A DNA stretch of 64,000 nt, taken from positions 124,001 to 188,000 of the forward strand of contig JAQSDM010000004.1 in assembly GCA_029945945.1 (NCBI GenBank), written 5' to 3'. The notes under the pieces are model-generated. The model was not told where the DNA came from. It did no database searches and saw only the letters and a program-made list of their open reading frames with translations. The stretch is from Algoriphagus sp. (GTDB lineage Bacteria > Bacteroidota > Bacteroidia > Cytophagales > Cyclobacteriaceae). Each line of letters starts with the position of its first letter. Within the stretch, counting starts at the first letter, position 1. The translations under genes and the position numbers were made by a program. Of the stretch, positions 42,651 to 52,960 are shown piece after piece.

Positions 42651-44330
42651 ATGGAAAGAAAAAATAGATTTCGCTCCGGGGCTTTTATTGCATTGGGAGC
42701 GATATCCTGCCTGGCTTTAGGTTTCACTTTTGGAAAAAGAGCCGGAGAAATCACGCCTGCCGCCATTGATTCGGCGGGAGATCTGATTGGATTAACTTTT
42801 TCTCCTTCGGAAAAAGACAGCATGATCAATACGCTGAAAAATCAATTGGGAAATATCGAAACTTCCAGAAAAACCCAACTGGATAATTCGGTTGCTCCGG
42901 CATTGATTTTTAATCCTCTGCCGATGGGCTTCCAGCCCGAACAGGAGCAAAAAGCGCTGGACTGGGGTTTGAAAACTCAGGTAAATTTGCCGGAAAAAGA
43001 ATCAGATATCGCATTCATGCCAGTGCATGAACTTGCGGTTTTGATCAAGAACAAACAAATCACGAGTGAGCGCCTGACCAAAATCTACCTTGATCGAATT
43101 AAGACTTATTCAGATACGCTTCAGTGTCTGATTACTTTGATGGAAGATTCTGCTCTGGTAAAAGCCAAACTGATGGATCAGGAATTGGCTGCAGGAAAAT
43201 ATCGGGGCCCGCTTCATGGAATTCCATATGGCATCAAGGATTTGCTAGCGGTGAAAGGTACCAAAACTACCTGGGGAGCTACTCCTTACAAAGATCAAGT
43301 CATCGATGAGACTGCTACAGTGGTCAATAAACTGAATGATGCAGGAGGAGTTTTGGTGGGGAAATTCACCCTTGGCGCACTCGCAATGGGTGATGTCTGG
43401 TTTGGTGGTGTAACTAAAAACCCATGGAATCTGGAACAAGGTTCCAGTGGATCATCTGCAGGGTCTGCTTCAGCAGTGAGTGCGGGATTAGTTCCTTTTG
43501 CCATTGGTACAGAAACACTTGGTTCGATTGTTTCCCCATCTACGAGAAATGGTGTAACGGGACTTCGGCCCACTTACGGTCGAGTGAGCAAGCATGGTGC
43601 TATGGCGCTGAGCTGGTCAATGGACAAGATAGGATCGATTTCAAGATCCGCTCTGGACAATGGAATTGTGCTTTCAGTCATCAATGGTCCTGACGTGATG
43701 GATGCCAGTACGATAGGTGCCGCATTCAATTATTCTTCTAAAAATGATCCGAAAAAGCTCAAAATCGGATATTTCAAACCTTACTTCGAAGGAGACAGAC
43801 CAACTCTGGCCAATGATAAAAAAGTCCTTGAAATCCTCGAAAGCCAGGGATTTGAATTGCATCCTTTGGAATTGAAAACATCCGTACAAGCCCAACCGAT
43901 CGTGATGATGCTGATGGTGGAGGGAGCTGCGGCTTTTGATGAGTTGACAAGATTGGGATGGGATGATCAGATGGTTGCGCAGCATCGCAATGCCTGGCCG
44001 AATCTATTTCGTGCGGCCCGATTTATTCCCGCTGTGGAATACGTGCAGCTTAGCCGTCAGAGAAGTATCCTGATCAAAGAAATGCATGAATTGATGAAAG
44101 AATACGATGTGATTGTAACGCCAAGCTTTGGCGGAGCCCAATTGCAGATTACCAACCTTACCGGACATCCTGCTTTGTGCTTGCCTAATGGTTTTGCAGC
44201 CAACGGAAGCCCGACATCGATTACACTTTTGGGAAATCTTTTCGAAGAGGAAAAACTGGTAATGCTGGGGCATATGATTCAGCAAAACACAGACTGGCAA
44301 GCGAAAAGACCGCCGATGTTTGACAAGTAA
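42651..44330 (+). CDS. Amidase-signature family hydrolase
   Basis: 559 residues with an N-terminal hydrophobic segment (FIALGAISCLALGFTFG) acting as signal or anchor, then the amidase-signature domain. The Ser-cisSer-Lys triad is visible: Lys in GIPYGIKDLLAVKG, Ser in GSSGSSAGSASAV, nucleophile Ser in TETLGSIVSP. Hydrolyses C-N amide bonds. GatA is excluded by the export signal, the long N-terminal region and lack of gatB/gatC context. Start chosen at the ATG before the signal segment rather than 8 codons earlier. Confidence 0.9.
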   Translation: MERKNRFRSGAFIALGAISCLALGFTFGKRAGEITPAAIDSAGDLIGLTFSPSEKDSMINTLKNQLGNIETSRKTQLDNSVAPALIFNPLPMGFQPEQEQKALDWGLKTQVNLPEKESDIAFMPVHELAVLIKNKQITSERLTKIYLDRIKTYSDTLQCLITLMEDSALVKAKLMDQELAAGKYRGPLHGIPYGIKDLLAVKGTKTTWGATPYKDQVIDETATVVNKLNDAGGVLVGKFTLGALAMGDVWFGGVTKNPWNLEQGSSGSSAGSASAVSAGLVPFAIGTETLGSIVSPSTRNGVTGLRPTYGRVSKHGAMALSWSMDKIGSISRSALDNGIVLSVINGPDVMDASTIGAAFNYSSKNDPKKLKIGYFKPYFEGDRPTLANDKKVLEILESQGFELHPLELKTSVQAQPIVMMLMVEGAAAFDELTRLGWDDQMVAQHRNAWPNLFRAARFIPAVEYVQLSRQRSILIKEMHELMKEYDVIVTPSFGGAQLQITNLTGHPALCLPNGFAANGSPTSITLLGNLFEEEKLVMLGHMIQQNTDWQAKRPPMFDK

Positions 44331-44360
44331 TCTCAGAGATCTGAAAAAATAAAGCTCAAA

Positions 44361-44393
44361 AAAATCGCCCCGGATCAATTCCGGGGCGATTTT
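44361..44393. terminator. Bidirectional terminator between amidase and lipoprotein genes
   Basis: AAAATCGCCCCGG and CCGGGGCGATTTT form a perfect 13-bp GC-rich stem with a 7-nt loop and A/T runs on both sides, between convergent genes. Its right end reaches the last codons of the lipoprotein gene. Confidence 0.9.
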
Positions 44394-44961
44394 ATAATTT
44401 AACAGCTCCCATGATTTTCATGTTGTTGGGTTTGAGAAACCAGATTTTTTGTGTGCTCTCTACTGAATAATGATCCAGTTTTTGTGTTTCAAGATTGAAG
44501 TAAACCTGCCCGATCGTGGTGGAGGTGTAAAACATATTTTCTTCCACCAGTTTCACTGTGATTCCGGTAGGCCTGTCAAAATCATAGCGGACCGTGATTT
44601 CTTTCACTTTTCCCTTTGCTCCCGGTAAAAGAGTATGGATCAAAGAGCTGTTTTTGGTCTGGGTATCATACGATTGAGCCAAAGAAGGCTTGTTGATATC
44701 TGCCTGAAAGAAAATGTCTAATTCCTCTTTCCAATCCTGAACAGAATAAACTACATCTGCTGTTTCCTCCTGATTTTGAACACGAGAGATCTTGGAAACC
44801 TTTGCCCCGTCTACTTTTGGGATTTCTAGTTCGATGAATCCTGCGAGGTCAAAATAAGGAAGCTTTTCCATTTTTGCCTGAGGTGATGCTTCAGGTTTGG
44901 GAGTACAAGCGAAGGCTGCCCAAAAGGACAGCCCCGCAATTAATATAGATTGTATTCTCAT
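44392..44961 (-). CDS. Hypothetical lipoprotein downstream of gpmI
   Basis: 189 residues with lipobox (AAFACT, Cys19). The mature part has strands suggestive of a beta-rich LolA-like sheet (ITVRYDFDRPTGITVKLVE, GQVYFNLETQKLDHYSVES), but no family is recognised. Its ATG shares one base with the gpmI stop (TAATG), so it is translationally coupled to a glycolytic gene, an odd pairing that may be only an operon tail. Confidence 0.75.
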   Translation of the reverse strand: MRIQSILIAGLSFWAAFACTPKPEASPQAKMEKLPYFDLAGFIELEIPKVDGAKVSKISRVQNQEETADVVYSVQDWKEELDIFFQADINKPSLAQSYDTQTKNSSLIHTLLPGAKGKVKEITVRYDFDRPTGITVKLVEENMFYTSTTIGQVYFNLETQKLDHYSVESTQKIWFLKPNNMKIMGAVKL

Positions 44962-46484
44962 TACTTTAAAAGGATTTCTCCGGTCATTTCAGCAGGGATT
45001 TCTACTCCCATTAGTTTGAGGATTGTTGGAGCCAGGTCACCCAGTTTACCAGATTTCACAGGGAGAACATCTTTCCCGTCTATCATGACAAAAGGAACCA
45101 GGTTGGTTGTGTGAGCAGTATTTGGAGTTCCGTCTTCATTGATCATCATGTCGCTATTTCCGTGATCAGCGATTACGATGATGGTATAACCGTTTTCCAA
45201 GGCAGTGGTAATGACAGATTCAGCGGATTTGTCGACTGCTTCACAGGCTTTCACTGCAGCGTCAAACACTCCCGTATGACCTACCATATCCGCGTTTGCA
45301 AAGTTCAGGATAATGAAATCAGCACTTTTTCTTTTCAATTCAGGATTGATTTTAGCAGCGATTTCAAAAGCACTCATTTCAGGTTTTAGATCGTAGGTTG
45401 CCACCTTTGGTGAAGGGCATAGAAGCCTGGATTCACCTTCAAAGACTCTTTCTCTTCCTCCGGAAAAGAAGAAAGTTACGTGTGGATATTTCTCAGTTTC
45501 AGCTATTCTGATCTGCTTTTTCCCTGCTCTTTCAAGTACTTCTCCGAGCGTGTTGTTCAGGTTATCTTTTTCAAATAAGACCTTAACACCCTGGAAAGTC
45601 TCGTCATAAGTGGTGAAAGTGATGTAATCGAGGTCCAGTTTTTTCATATTGAAATCCTCGAAATCTTTCTGTGTTAGCACTTGGGTAATTTCCCTTCCAC
45701 GGTCAGTCCGGAAATTGAAACAGATAACCAAATCGCCATCTTCGATGATAGCAAGCGGTTTGTTATTTGCTCCGATGTGTATGATAGGACGGATAAACTC
45801 ATCCGTCACGTTGTTTTCGTAGGATTTGCGAATTGCCGTCAGGATATCTTTTGATTTTTCTCCTTCACCTTTGACCATCGCGTCGTAAGCGAGCTTCACG
45901 CGCTCCCAGCGATTGTCACGATCCATGGCGTAATATCTTCCTACTACGGATGCGATTTGTCCCGCGGAATTTTTCAAATGATCCTGAAGATCGGTCAGGT
46001 AACCTAACCCTCCTTTGGGATCTGTATCCCGACCATCTGTGAAAGCGTGGATAAATACATCCTCCATCCCGTGATGCTTGGCTGCGTCACAAAGTCCTTT
46101 GAGGTGATTAATATGGGAGTGAACTCCTCCATCGGAAACCAGTCCGATAAAGTGAGCTTTTTTCTTGGCGGCTTTGGTTTTTGCAAATGCTGCGGCAAGG
46201 ACAGGATGGGTGTTGAGTTCTCCTTTTTCTACTGCCAGATTGATTTTTACAAGGTCCTGGAATACAATTCTTCCGGCACCGATATTCATATGGCCTACTT
46301 CTGAATTTCCCATTTGACCTTCCGGCAATCCAACAGCAAGGCCAGATGCTTCTAATGTGGCGTGGGGATATTTTTCATACAGGCTGTCTACGAATGGTGT
46401 CTTTGCCTTGTCGATTGCAGAAACTGCAGGGTTGGTAGCAATGCCCCAACCGTCCAAAATCATTAAAAGTACTTTCTTGTCCAT
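44961..46484 (-). CDS. gpmI: 2,3-bisphosphoglycerate-independent phosphoglycerate mutase
   Basis: 507-residue cytoplasmic glycolytic enzyme interconverting 3- and 2-phosphoglycerate with two Mn ions. MILDGWG (first metal Asp), catalytic Ser61 in QMGNSEVGHMNIGAG, DGRDTDPKGG, NFRTDRGREIT, NFANADMVGHTG and VIADHGNSDMM are all canonical. Full length, no anomalies. First gene of a two-gene unit with a lipoprotein. Confidence 0.97.
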   Translation of the reverse strand: MDKKVLLMILDGWGIATNPAVSAIDKAKTPFVDSLYEKYPHATLEASGLAVGLPEGQMGNSEVGHMNIGAGRIVFQDLVKINLAVEKGELNTHPVLAAAFAKTKAAKKKAHFIGLVSDGGVHSHINHLKGLCDAAKHHGMEDVFIHAFTDGRDTDPKGGLGYLTDLQDHLKNSAGQIASVVGRYYAMDRDNRWERVKLAYDAMVKGEGEKSKDILTAIRKSYENNVTDEFIRPIIHIGANNKPLAIIEDGDLVICFNFRTDRGREITQVLTQKDFEDFNMKKLDLDYITFTTYDETFQGVKVLFEKDNLNNTLGEVLERAGKKQIRIAETEKYPHVTFFFSGGRERVFEGESRLLCPSPKVATYDLKPEMSAFEIAAKINPELKRKSADFIILNFANADMVGHTGVFDAAVKACEAVDKSAESVITTALENGYTIIVIADHGNSDMMINEDGTPNTAHTTNLVPFVMIDGKDVLPVKSGKLGDLAPTILKLMGVEIPAEMTGEILLK

Positions 46485-46620
46485 GGTGCAAATATATTAC
46501 TTTTCGATGCAAAGTAGGCCGGGAATCAATTCCTGACAAAACTTGGCAAACTGCATCTCACTAACGCAAAAAGCGATTACGTAATTCGTTTTTTGGCTTA
46601 GTATTTGCCAAGTGAGGGTG

Positions 46621-47016
46621 ATGTTACTATTGAAACTCACCCTTTCTTTATTGCTGTTGATGACTTTTCCACCGAAGTCATCCGAAACACCCTTATCTAT
46701 TGATCCAGTCATTTCAGCAATTGATAGTGGTTCGAGCAGCGACCTGGCAAGATATTTTGGCTCCAGTATCACCCTGAATGTGAATGGTCAACAGGGAGAC
46801 TACTCTAAAAATCAAGCTGAACTGGTCATTAAAGATTTTTTCAGAAAGAACCCACCAATGGGGTTTAATCTTGTTTTTCGAAGCGAATCAAATCCCAGTC
46901 TGAGTTCTTACATTGGTGATTATCAGTCCGGTCAGGGTGTGTTTAAGGTGTTGATTAAAGTTTCCCAGCAAAACTCAGACCTGAAGATCTATAGCCTGGA
47001 GTTTGTAAAAGGCTAA
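46621..47016 (+). CDS. DUF4783 family exported protein
   Basis: 131 residues: signal peptide followed by a DUF4783 domain, a cystatin/NTF2-like alpha-beta fold (PVISAIDSGSSSDLARYFG, SKNQAELVIKDFFRKNPP, GVFKVLIKVSQQNSDLKIYSLEFVK). The family is Bacteroidota-specific and of unknown function. The ATG was preferred to a GTG three codons upstream. nadC follows on the same strand after 53 bp; I recall this as a frequent pairing in Bacteroidota. Confidence 0.82.
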   Translation: MLLLKLTLSLLLLMTFPPKSSETPLSIDPVISAIDSGSSSDLARYFGSSITLNVNGQQGDYSKNQAELVIKDFFRKNPPMGFNLVFRSESNPSLSSYIGDYQSGQGVFKVLIKVSQQNSDLKIYSLEFVKG

Positions 47017-47069
47017 ACGATTTCTTTCAAAACCTGATTTTACCTCCTCTGAATCCTTATTTTTGCGGC

Positions 47070-47927
47070 ATGAAACCCGCCTACCTGACAGAAGAAGCCT
47101 TAAAAAAATTCATTTCAGAAGCATTTGCTGAGGATATTGGTCCAGGTGATTATTCGTCACTTGCCTCGATCCCTTCGGGAAAAACCGGAACGGCAAGGCT
47201 TTTAATCAAAGGGAATGGAATTTTAGCCGGTGTAGAATTAGCAGAAAAAATTTTTAAAACTTTTGACCCAAAGCTTGAGGTAGAATTGCTTTTGGCTGAT
47301 GGCGCTATTGTAAAAGAAGGAGATGTTGGATTGAAAGTTTTCGGTCCCGCTGCATCAATTCTATCCTCCGAGCGTCTTGTGCTGAATTGCATGCAACGAA
47401 TGAGTGGAATCGCTACGCTTACAAACCGACTTACTCAAAAGATCATCCATACCAAGGCTCGCCTTATGGATACCCGCAAGACCACACCAAATTTCAGATT
47501 GATGGAAAAATGGGCTGTGCACATCGGCGGAGGAGTCAATCATCGCTTCGCACTTTATGATATGGTGATGCTCAAGGACAATCATGTTGACTTTGCCGGT
47601 GGAATCAGACAGGCAATCGAGCGAACAAAAGCGTATCTGAAAGCAAATAATTTAAACCTGAAAATCGAGATTGAAACCCGCAACTTCAAGGAAGTGGAAG
47701 AAGTACTGGAAGTGGGTGGAATTGATTGCATCATGCTGGACAATATGGATTATGCGACTATGAGAACAGCCGTCCAGATGATTGGAGACCGTTTTTCCAC
47801 TGAAGCAAGTGGAGGTATCACCGAAGAGAATCTGGTGGAAGTTGCCGAATGCGGAGTGGATTTTATTTCGATGGGAGCTTTGACTCACTCCGTGAAAAGC
47901 ATGGATATCAGTCTGAAAGCAATTTGA
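47070..47927 (+). CDS. nadC: Nicotinate-nucleotide pyrophosphorylase (carboxylating)
   Basis: 285-residue quinolinate phosphoribosyltransferase of de novo NAD synthesis. AEDIGPGDYSS, RLVLNCMQRMSGIATLT, MDTRKTTPNFRLMEKWAVHIGGG (split here: DTRKTTP and KWAV with GGG) and LKDNH, IEIETRN, IMLDNM, EASGGI are all canonical active-site segments. Length standard. nadA and nadB are not nearby. Confidence 0.96.
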   Translation: MKPAYLTEEALKKFISEAFAEDIGPGDYSSLASIPSGKTGTARLLIKGNGILAGVELAEKIFKTFDPKLEVELLLADGAIVKEGDVGLKVFGPAASILSSERLVLNCMQRMSGIATLTNRLTQKIIHTKARLMDTRKTTPNFRLMEKWAVHIGGGVNHRFALYDMVMLKDNHVDFAGGIRQAIERTKAYLKANNLNLKIEIETRNFKEVEEVLEVGGIDCIMLDNMDYATMRTAVQMIGDRFSTEASGGITEENLVEVAECGVDFISMGALTHSVKSMDISLKAI

Positions 47928-47960
47928 TGTTGTTCAAGGATTAATCAGGATTTGAGCGGA

Positions 47961-49028
47961 TCAAATCCACTTTTTTTTGATGAAATAACCAACCATTATG
48001 AGTGCAGCAACCAACATCCCAGCAAGCACATAGAAATATCCATATTGCCATCGTAGCTCAGGCATATTGTCAAAATTCATCCCGTAAATCCCTGCAACAA
48101 AAGTGAGAGGAATAAATATGGTGGAAATGATAGTCAGCACTTTCATCACATTATTCATCCTGTTAGAAAGGCTGTTCATGTAGAGGTCCAAAACGCCAGA
48201 TGACATATCCCGAAAGACTTCCATAGTTTCAATTACCTGGATCGTGTTGTCATATAAGTCTCTGATAAATGGCTTGGTTTCTTTCGTGATGAAATGGTCT
48301 GCATTTTTCTCAAAGCTGCTGATTACTTCCCGAAGTGGGTAAACTGATCTCCGCAAGGCAAGGATTTGCCGACGTTCCAGATAAATTTTTTGAAGTACAC
48401 TGCTGTCCGGGTCGTTCATGGCAAGGGCTTCGATCACTTCAATTTTTTCGCTTACTGTTTCCAACACCAAAAAGTAATGATCGACAATCGAATCCATCAG
48501 GGAATAAAGCAAGTAATCGGCCCCCCGCTTTCTAATTGACCCTTTTCCTGTTGAGATTCGTGTTCTGACAAAACTGAACACATCTCCTGGTTTTTCCTGA
48601 AATGAAATCAAAACGTTTCCCTTGAGGATCAGACTAATTTGCTCTGCTTCAATCTGGGAATCAACCCCTTCACATTGAACCATCTGAAGTTCGGTGAATA
48701 AGTAGTCATCAAAAATCTCCATTTTAGGTCGCTGCTCCACATTCAAAATATCCTCCATTGTGAGGCGATGCAACTCAAACAGCGCTCCTATTTCCTCTAA
48801 AAGTTGCTCATCGTGTAGACCAATGATATCCACCCAAAGGACTCGGTTTTTATGACTTAGATGGACGGAAAGATCTGCCAGAGAGCCGATTTCAAATTCC
48901 TCCGCCTCTTCGAAATTGTAGGAAATCAAATTGATTTTGACTGATTCGAGCTTTTTTGTTCCGGTAAATACTGCCGAACCAGGGGGCTGGCCGATTTTGA
49001 AACTTTTCTTTTTCCCTAGTAATCTCAT
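47961..49028 (-). CDS. corA: CorA-family magnesium/cobalt transporter
   Basis: 355-residue pentameric channel: large cytoplasmic N-terminal domain, long stalk helix, and two C-terminal helices with the selectivity motif YGMNFDNMPEL between them, ending in the basic KKKW tail. Inner membrane, Mg uptake. Monocistronic, transcribed toward nadC, with no obvious Mg riboswitch upstream. Confidence 0.95.
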   Translation of the reverse strand: MRLLGKKKSFKIGQPPGSAVFTGTKKLESVKINLISYNFEEAEEFEIGSLADLSVHLSHKNRVLWVDIIGLHDEQLLEEIGALFELHRLTMEDILNVEQRPKMEIFDDYLFTELQMVQCEGVDSQIEAEQISLILKGNVLISFQEKPGDVFSFVRTRISTGKGSIRKRGADYLLYSLMDSIVDHYFLVLETVSEKIEVIEALAMNDPDSSVLQKIYLERRQILALRRSVYPLREVISSFEKNADHFITKETKPFIRDLYDNTIQVIETMEVFRDMSSGVLDLYMNSLSNRMNNVMKVLTIISTIFIPLTFVAGIYGMNFDNMPELRWQYGYFYVLAGMLVAALIMVGYFIKKKWI

Positions 49029-49071
49029 GTTTTGTCAAGGCTTTATGAAATATAGAGTATACCCTTCAGGA

Positions 49072-50016
49072 TCACAATGAATCGTCTGTTTTCAAAAAAT
49101 TCAAATTTCGTTTTAGTCCTGAGAATTTAGCCCGTTTGACTGCGGATTTCTGAAATACCCGTTGGAAAGTTTCCTCGGTGATCTCTTCCCAGTCTCTTTT
49201 TGAAAAGCCCAATAAATCGGGATCAGGATCAAATCGTGGTTCCTGATGTGGCTTCGAAAACCGATTCCAGGGACATACATCCTGACAGATATCGCAGCCA
49301 AAAGCCCAGTTTTCAAGGTTTCCCTTAAACTCAGAAGGGATAGCTTCCTTCAATTCAATCGTCAGATAGGAAATGCATCTGGACCCATCCACCACACCGG
49401 GTTGAACAATTGCATCTGTCGGACACGCATCGATGCATCGGGTACACGTGCCGCAGTAATCTTTGACCATAGCTGAATCAGGTGTTACTTCCAGATCGAT
49501 AATTAACTCCCCCAAAAAGAAAAAACTCCCGATATCCCGATTCAGCAAAAGACTGTTTTTCCCGATCCAACCGATTCCGGCTTTTTGGGCCCATTGACGC
49601 TCCATTACGGGTGCAGAATCGACAAAGGCACGCCCGTGGATTTCCCCGATTTCGGTTTGGAGGATTCCTAAAAACGAGTTGAGTTTCTCACGGATTACGA
49701 GATGATAATCTTCCCCGTAAGCGTATTTGGCAAGTTTGATGTCTTTATTTCCTTCGGGAAGTGTTGCCTTCGGGAAGTAATTATAGGCAAGTGAGACGAC
49801 TGTTTTTGCTCCCTCCACGAGTTTGGTCGGGTCTAGTCGCTTATCGAAATGATTGGCCAGATAGGCCATTTCTCCCTGGTAATTTTGGTTCAGCCAGGCT
49901 TCAAGCCTCGGAGCTTCTTCCTCCAGGAAACCTGCTTTTGCAATACCGCAAAACTCAAACCCCAACTCTTTCGCAGTGGATTTGATAATTGAGGCATTTT
50001 TTTCGGACGAGTGCAT
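49072..50016 (-). CDS. queG: Epoxyqueuosine reductase
   Basis: 314-residue cobalamin- and 4Fe-4S-dependent enzyme reducing epoxyqueuosine to queuosine in tRNA anticodons. Cluster ligands lie in [16 protein letters not shown] and [40 protein letters not shown] is the B12/substrate segment. Shorter than E. coli QueG because the C-terminal HEAT region is missing, as usual in Bacteroidota. Its need for cobalamin links to the B12-dependent regulator in the same window. Confidence 0.95.
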   Translation of the reverse strand: MHSSEKNASIIKSTAKELGFEFCGIAKAGFLEEEAPRLEAWLNQNYQGEMAYLANHFDKRLDPTKLVEGAKTVVSLAYNYFPKATLPEGNKDIKLAKYAYGEDYHLVIREKLNSFLGILQTEIGEIHGRAFVDSAPVMERQWAQKAGIGWIGKNSLLLNRDIGSFFFLGELIIDLEVTPDSAMVKDYCGTCTRCIDACPTDAIVQPGVVDGSRCISYLTIELKEAIPSEFKGNLENWAFGCDICQDVCPWNRFSKPHQEPRFDPDPDLLGFSKRDWEEITEETFQRVFQKSAVKRAKFSGLKRNLNFLKTDDSL

Positions 50017-50062
50017 AGATTCTGGATTTCTTTGGGAAAAATATCAAAGAAATCCGGGAATC

Positions 50063-50278
50063 TCAGTGTTTTGGTCTGTCCTGATACCATTGGTCCTCAA
50101 ATGTTTCTTTAATTTCGATAGGTGCCGTCAACACGGAATACACCATCCAAATCACCAAGGCAGGACTGATCAAAAACATCAGCCAAATCAAAGACATGCT
50201 TAATTCAAACTGAATAGCTGTCACAAATACGATCAGAAAGCCCGTCACCAAGCCCACTGAAGTCAGATAGTTTTTCAT
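50063..50278 (-). CDS. Small two-helix membrane protein
   Basis: 71 residues from the ATG before KNYLTSVG, with two hydrophobic helices (VGLVTGFLIVFVTAIQF, MSLIWLMFLISPALVIWMVY) and a charged tail ending DRPKH. Longer frame starts look spurious because they read back into the promoter of the divergent VWA gene. No family recognised; similar short proteins are found next to queG or VWA genes in relatives only by my recollection. Confidence 0.6.
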   Translation of the reverse strand: MKNYLTSVGLVTGFLIVFVTAIQFELSMSLIWLMFLISPALVIWMVYSVLTAPIEIKETFEDQWYQDRPKH

Positions 50279-50339
50279 CTTTTTCGTGAATTTGTTCAAT
50301 AGATTAAACTCGAAGACGCATTCACTTGTTACAATCTCT

Positions 50340-51440
50340 ATGAAAGGATTTCGATTCACTCAGTATGTGCCCCCGCAGGACCCTGAGAAAAATACTTTTG
50401 AGAATCTGCTCAATATTTTTCTGCAACTCGTCACCATGACTGGTGGAGATGTGGCAGAAGCTTTGAGTTGGCTGACCAATCTGGACAAACGATACAATAT
50501 GACCAATCCGAACTATGGGATTGGAGACTTTATCGAAGACCTGAAATCGAAAGGCTATCTAACAGAAGAAAACCAAAAAGGAGAATTCAAAATCACCGGA
50601 AAAGCGGAGCAAAACATTCGAAAGAGCGCTTTGGAAGAGATTTTTGGAAAGCTGAAAAAAGGAAAATCAGGACAGCATAAGACGACTCTTTCGGGTCAGG
50701 GAGACGAGCGCGGCTCCGACAGAAGAGCTTTTGAGTTTGGAGATAATCTCGATCAGATTGCTTTGACTGATTCGCTGCGCAATGCCCAGGCAAATCACGG
50801 ATTTTCGGGAGATTATTTGCTGACTGAAGATGATCTGGAAGTGATGGAAAATGAGGTAAGATCTCAGACTTCCACCGTCCTGATGATCGACATTTCACAC
50901 TCCATGATTTTGTATGGAGAGGACCGGATTACACCCGCAAAGAAAGTCGCCATGGCGCTGGCCGAACTTATCAAAACCCGCTATCCAAAAGATACCCTGG
51001 ATATCATTGTCTTCGGAAATGATGCCTGGCAGATCGAAATCAAGGATTTGCCTTACCTCCAGGTTGGGCCGTATCATACCAACACCGTGGCCGGTTTGGA
51101 ACTTGCGATGGATTTGCTGCGAAGAAGAAAGAATCCGAATAAGCAGATTTTCATGATCACCGATGGAAAGCCGACTTGCCTTAAGGTTGGAATCAAGTAT
51201 TACAAAAATGCTTTTGGGATTGACAGCAAAATCCTTGCGGAAACGCTGAAACTGGCAGCTCAGTGCCGAAAACTGAAGATTCCTGTGACCACCTTTATGA
51301 TTGCTTCAGATCCCTATTTGAAAGAATTTGTGAAGGAATTTACCAAAGTTAATAATGGAAATGCCTATTACTCCAGTCTGAAAGGCCTTGGAGATCTCAT
51401 ATTTGAAGATTACAGACGAAACCGAACCAAACGCTTTTAA
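50340..51440 (+). CDS. VWA-domain protein, partner of an AAA+ ATPase
   Basis: 366 residues. An N-terminal helical part ([37 protein letters not shown]) is followed by a von Willebrand A domain with MIDAS motif DISHSM and a conserved TDGKPTCL. This matches the BchD/VWA half of a Mg-chelatase-like or MoxR/VWA chaperone pair. The ATG was chosen because upstream codons lie in the divergent promoter. The AAA+ partner starts 2 nt after its stop. Probably remodels or inserts metal into an unknown protein complex. Confidence 0.87.
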   Translation: MKGFRFTQYVPPQDPEKNTFENLLNIFLQLVTMTGGDVAEALSWLTNLDKRYNMTNPNYGIGDFIEDLKSKGYLTEENQKGEFKITGKAEQNIRKSALEEIFGKLKKGKSGQHKTTLSGQGDERGSDRRAFEFGDNLDQIALTDSLRNAQANHGFSGDYLLTEDDLEVMENEVRSQTSTVLMIDISHSMILYGEDRITPAKKVAMALAELIKTRYPKDTLDIIVFGNDAWQIEIKDLPYLQVGPYHTNTVAGLELAMDLLRRRKNPNKQIFMITDGKPTCLKVGIKYYKNAFGIDSKILAETLKLAAQCRKLKIPVTTFMIASDPYLKEFVKEFTKVNNGNAYYSSLKGLGDLIFEDYRRNRTKRF

Positions 51441-51442
51441 GC

Positions 51443-52960
51443 ATGGACTATAAAAAACTGACTGCTCACGAATTAGTACAAATAAAAAATCTTGGCCAAC
51501 TCAAGGCTTCCGGATACCAATCCAAGTCCATCAAAGAAGAACTCAGAGAAAATCTGATTACGAAAATCAAAGCGAAAGAAAATGTCTTTGAAGGCATTTG
51601 GGGTTTCGAGGACACCGTCATTCCGGATATTGAGCGGGCGATTCTTTCCCGACACAACATTAACCTGTTGGGTCTTCGAGGCCAAGCGAAAACCAGAATT
51701 GCACGATTGATGACTCACTTGCTGGATGAATATGTTCCGGTAATTGAGGGTTCTGAGTTGAACGATGATCCTTTGGCTCCTTTGACCACTTTCTCAAAAG
51801 AATTGATCGACAGCAAAGGTGATCATACTCCGATTTCCTGGTGGCATCGAAGCGATCGCTATACTGAAAAGCTGGCAACTCCGGATGTTTCCGTAGCTGA
51901 TTTGATCGGAGATGTAGATCCGATCAAGGCAGCCACGATGAAGTTGAGCTATAACGATGAGCGCGTGATCCATTATGGATTGGTGCCAAGATCTCACCGG
52001 TCGATCTTTGTGATCAATGAATTGCCGGATTTGCAGGCAAGAATTCAGGTGGCGCTTTTCAACATTCTGCAGGAAGGAGATATTCAGATCCGAGGCTTCA
52101 AACTCAGACTTCCGCTCGATATTCAGTTTGTCTTCACTGCCAATCCAGAGGATTATACCAACAGAGGAAGCATTGTGACGCCGCTGAAAGATCGAATAGA
52201 AAGCCAAATCATCACGCATTATCCAAAGTCTATCGAAATAGGCCGTAGGATCACCGCTCAGGAAGCTAATCTGAAAGGAAAGCCTTTGGAAAATATTCAT
52301 GTGCCTGAACTGATGAAAGATCTGATCGAGCAGATAGCGATTGAGGCAAGAGGATCTGAGTTTGTGGATGAGAAAAGCGGCGTTTCTGCCCGATTGACAA
52401 TATCTGCTTACGAAAACCTGATTTCAGCTGCTGAAAGAAGGCTGTATATGAATGGTGAATCAAATACCGTAATCCGAATTGCCGACTTAATCGGAGTGAT
52501 TCCGGCTATTACCGGAAAGGTGGAATTGGTTTACGAAGGCGAGCAGGAAGGCGCCGGCTTGGTAGCTTACAACCTGATCGGGAAAGCCATCCGAACCCAG
52601 TTTGTCAATTATTTCCCGTCTCCTGAGCAGAAGAAAAAGGAAAAAGGAGTGAATCCTTACGCCCTTCCTTTGGAGTGGTTTGGAGAAGGAAATGCGATAG
52701 ATATTCTGGCTTCACAGTCAGATAAGACTTACAAAAGCATACTTCACCAAGTACCGGGACTGGAAAAAGTAGTCACCTCGATGGTGAAAAACCTGCCTGA
52801 AAAAGAGAAGGAGTTCTTTATGGAATTTGCACTTCATGGGTTGGCGGAATATTCTCAACTGAGCAAAAAACTACTCGATACCGGACTTCAGTTTAAAGAT
52901 CTCTTCAGCTCCATGTTTGACATGAAAGAGGATGATGACTTTGAAGAGGATGATAATTAA
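51443..52960 (+). CDS. Mg-chelatase-like AAA+ ATPase
   Basis: 505 residues of the ChlI/MoxR-related AAA+ type. Nucleotide loop GLRGQAKTRIARLM at about residues 73-86, Walker B-like FVINELPDLQ, sensor-1 region VFTANPEDYTNRGS and arginine-finger region LKDRIESQI. The P-loop reads GxxGxAKT, with Ala in place of the last Gly. C-terminal acidic tail (MKEDDDFEEDDN). Too long for BchI and in an organism without chlorophyll genes here, so it is a stand-alone VWA/AAA+ chaperone pair. Confidence 0.87.
   Translation: MDYKKLTAHELVQIKNLGQLKASGYQSKSIKEELRENLITKIKAKENVFEGIWGFEDTVIPDIERAILSRHNINLLGLRGQAKTRIARLMTHLLDEYVPVIEGSELNDDPLAPLTTFSKELIDSKGDHTPISWWHRSDRYTEKLATPDVSVADLIGDVDPIKAATMKLSYNDERVIHYGLVPRSHRSIFVINELPDLQARIQVALFNILQEGDIQIRGFKLRLPLDIQFVFTANPEDYTNRGSIVTPLKDRIESQIITHYPKSIEIGRRITAQEANLKGKPLENIHVPELMKDLIEQIAIEARGSEFVDEKSGVSARLTISAYENLISAAERRLYMNGESNTVIRIADLIGVIPAITGKVELVYEGEQEGAGLVAYNLIGKAIRTQFVNYFPSPEQKKKEKGVNPYALPLEWFGEGNAIDILASQSDKTYKSILHQVPGLEKVVTSMVKNLPEKEKEFFMEFALHGLAEYSQLSKKLLDTGLQFKDLFSSMFDMKEDDDFEEDDN

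Noticed and set aside
42651-44330. GatA (Glu-tRNA amidotransferase subunit A)
   Set aside because: The amidase has an export or anchor segment and a long N-terminal region and lacks gatB/gatC neighbours.
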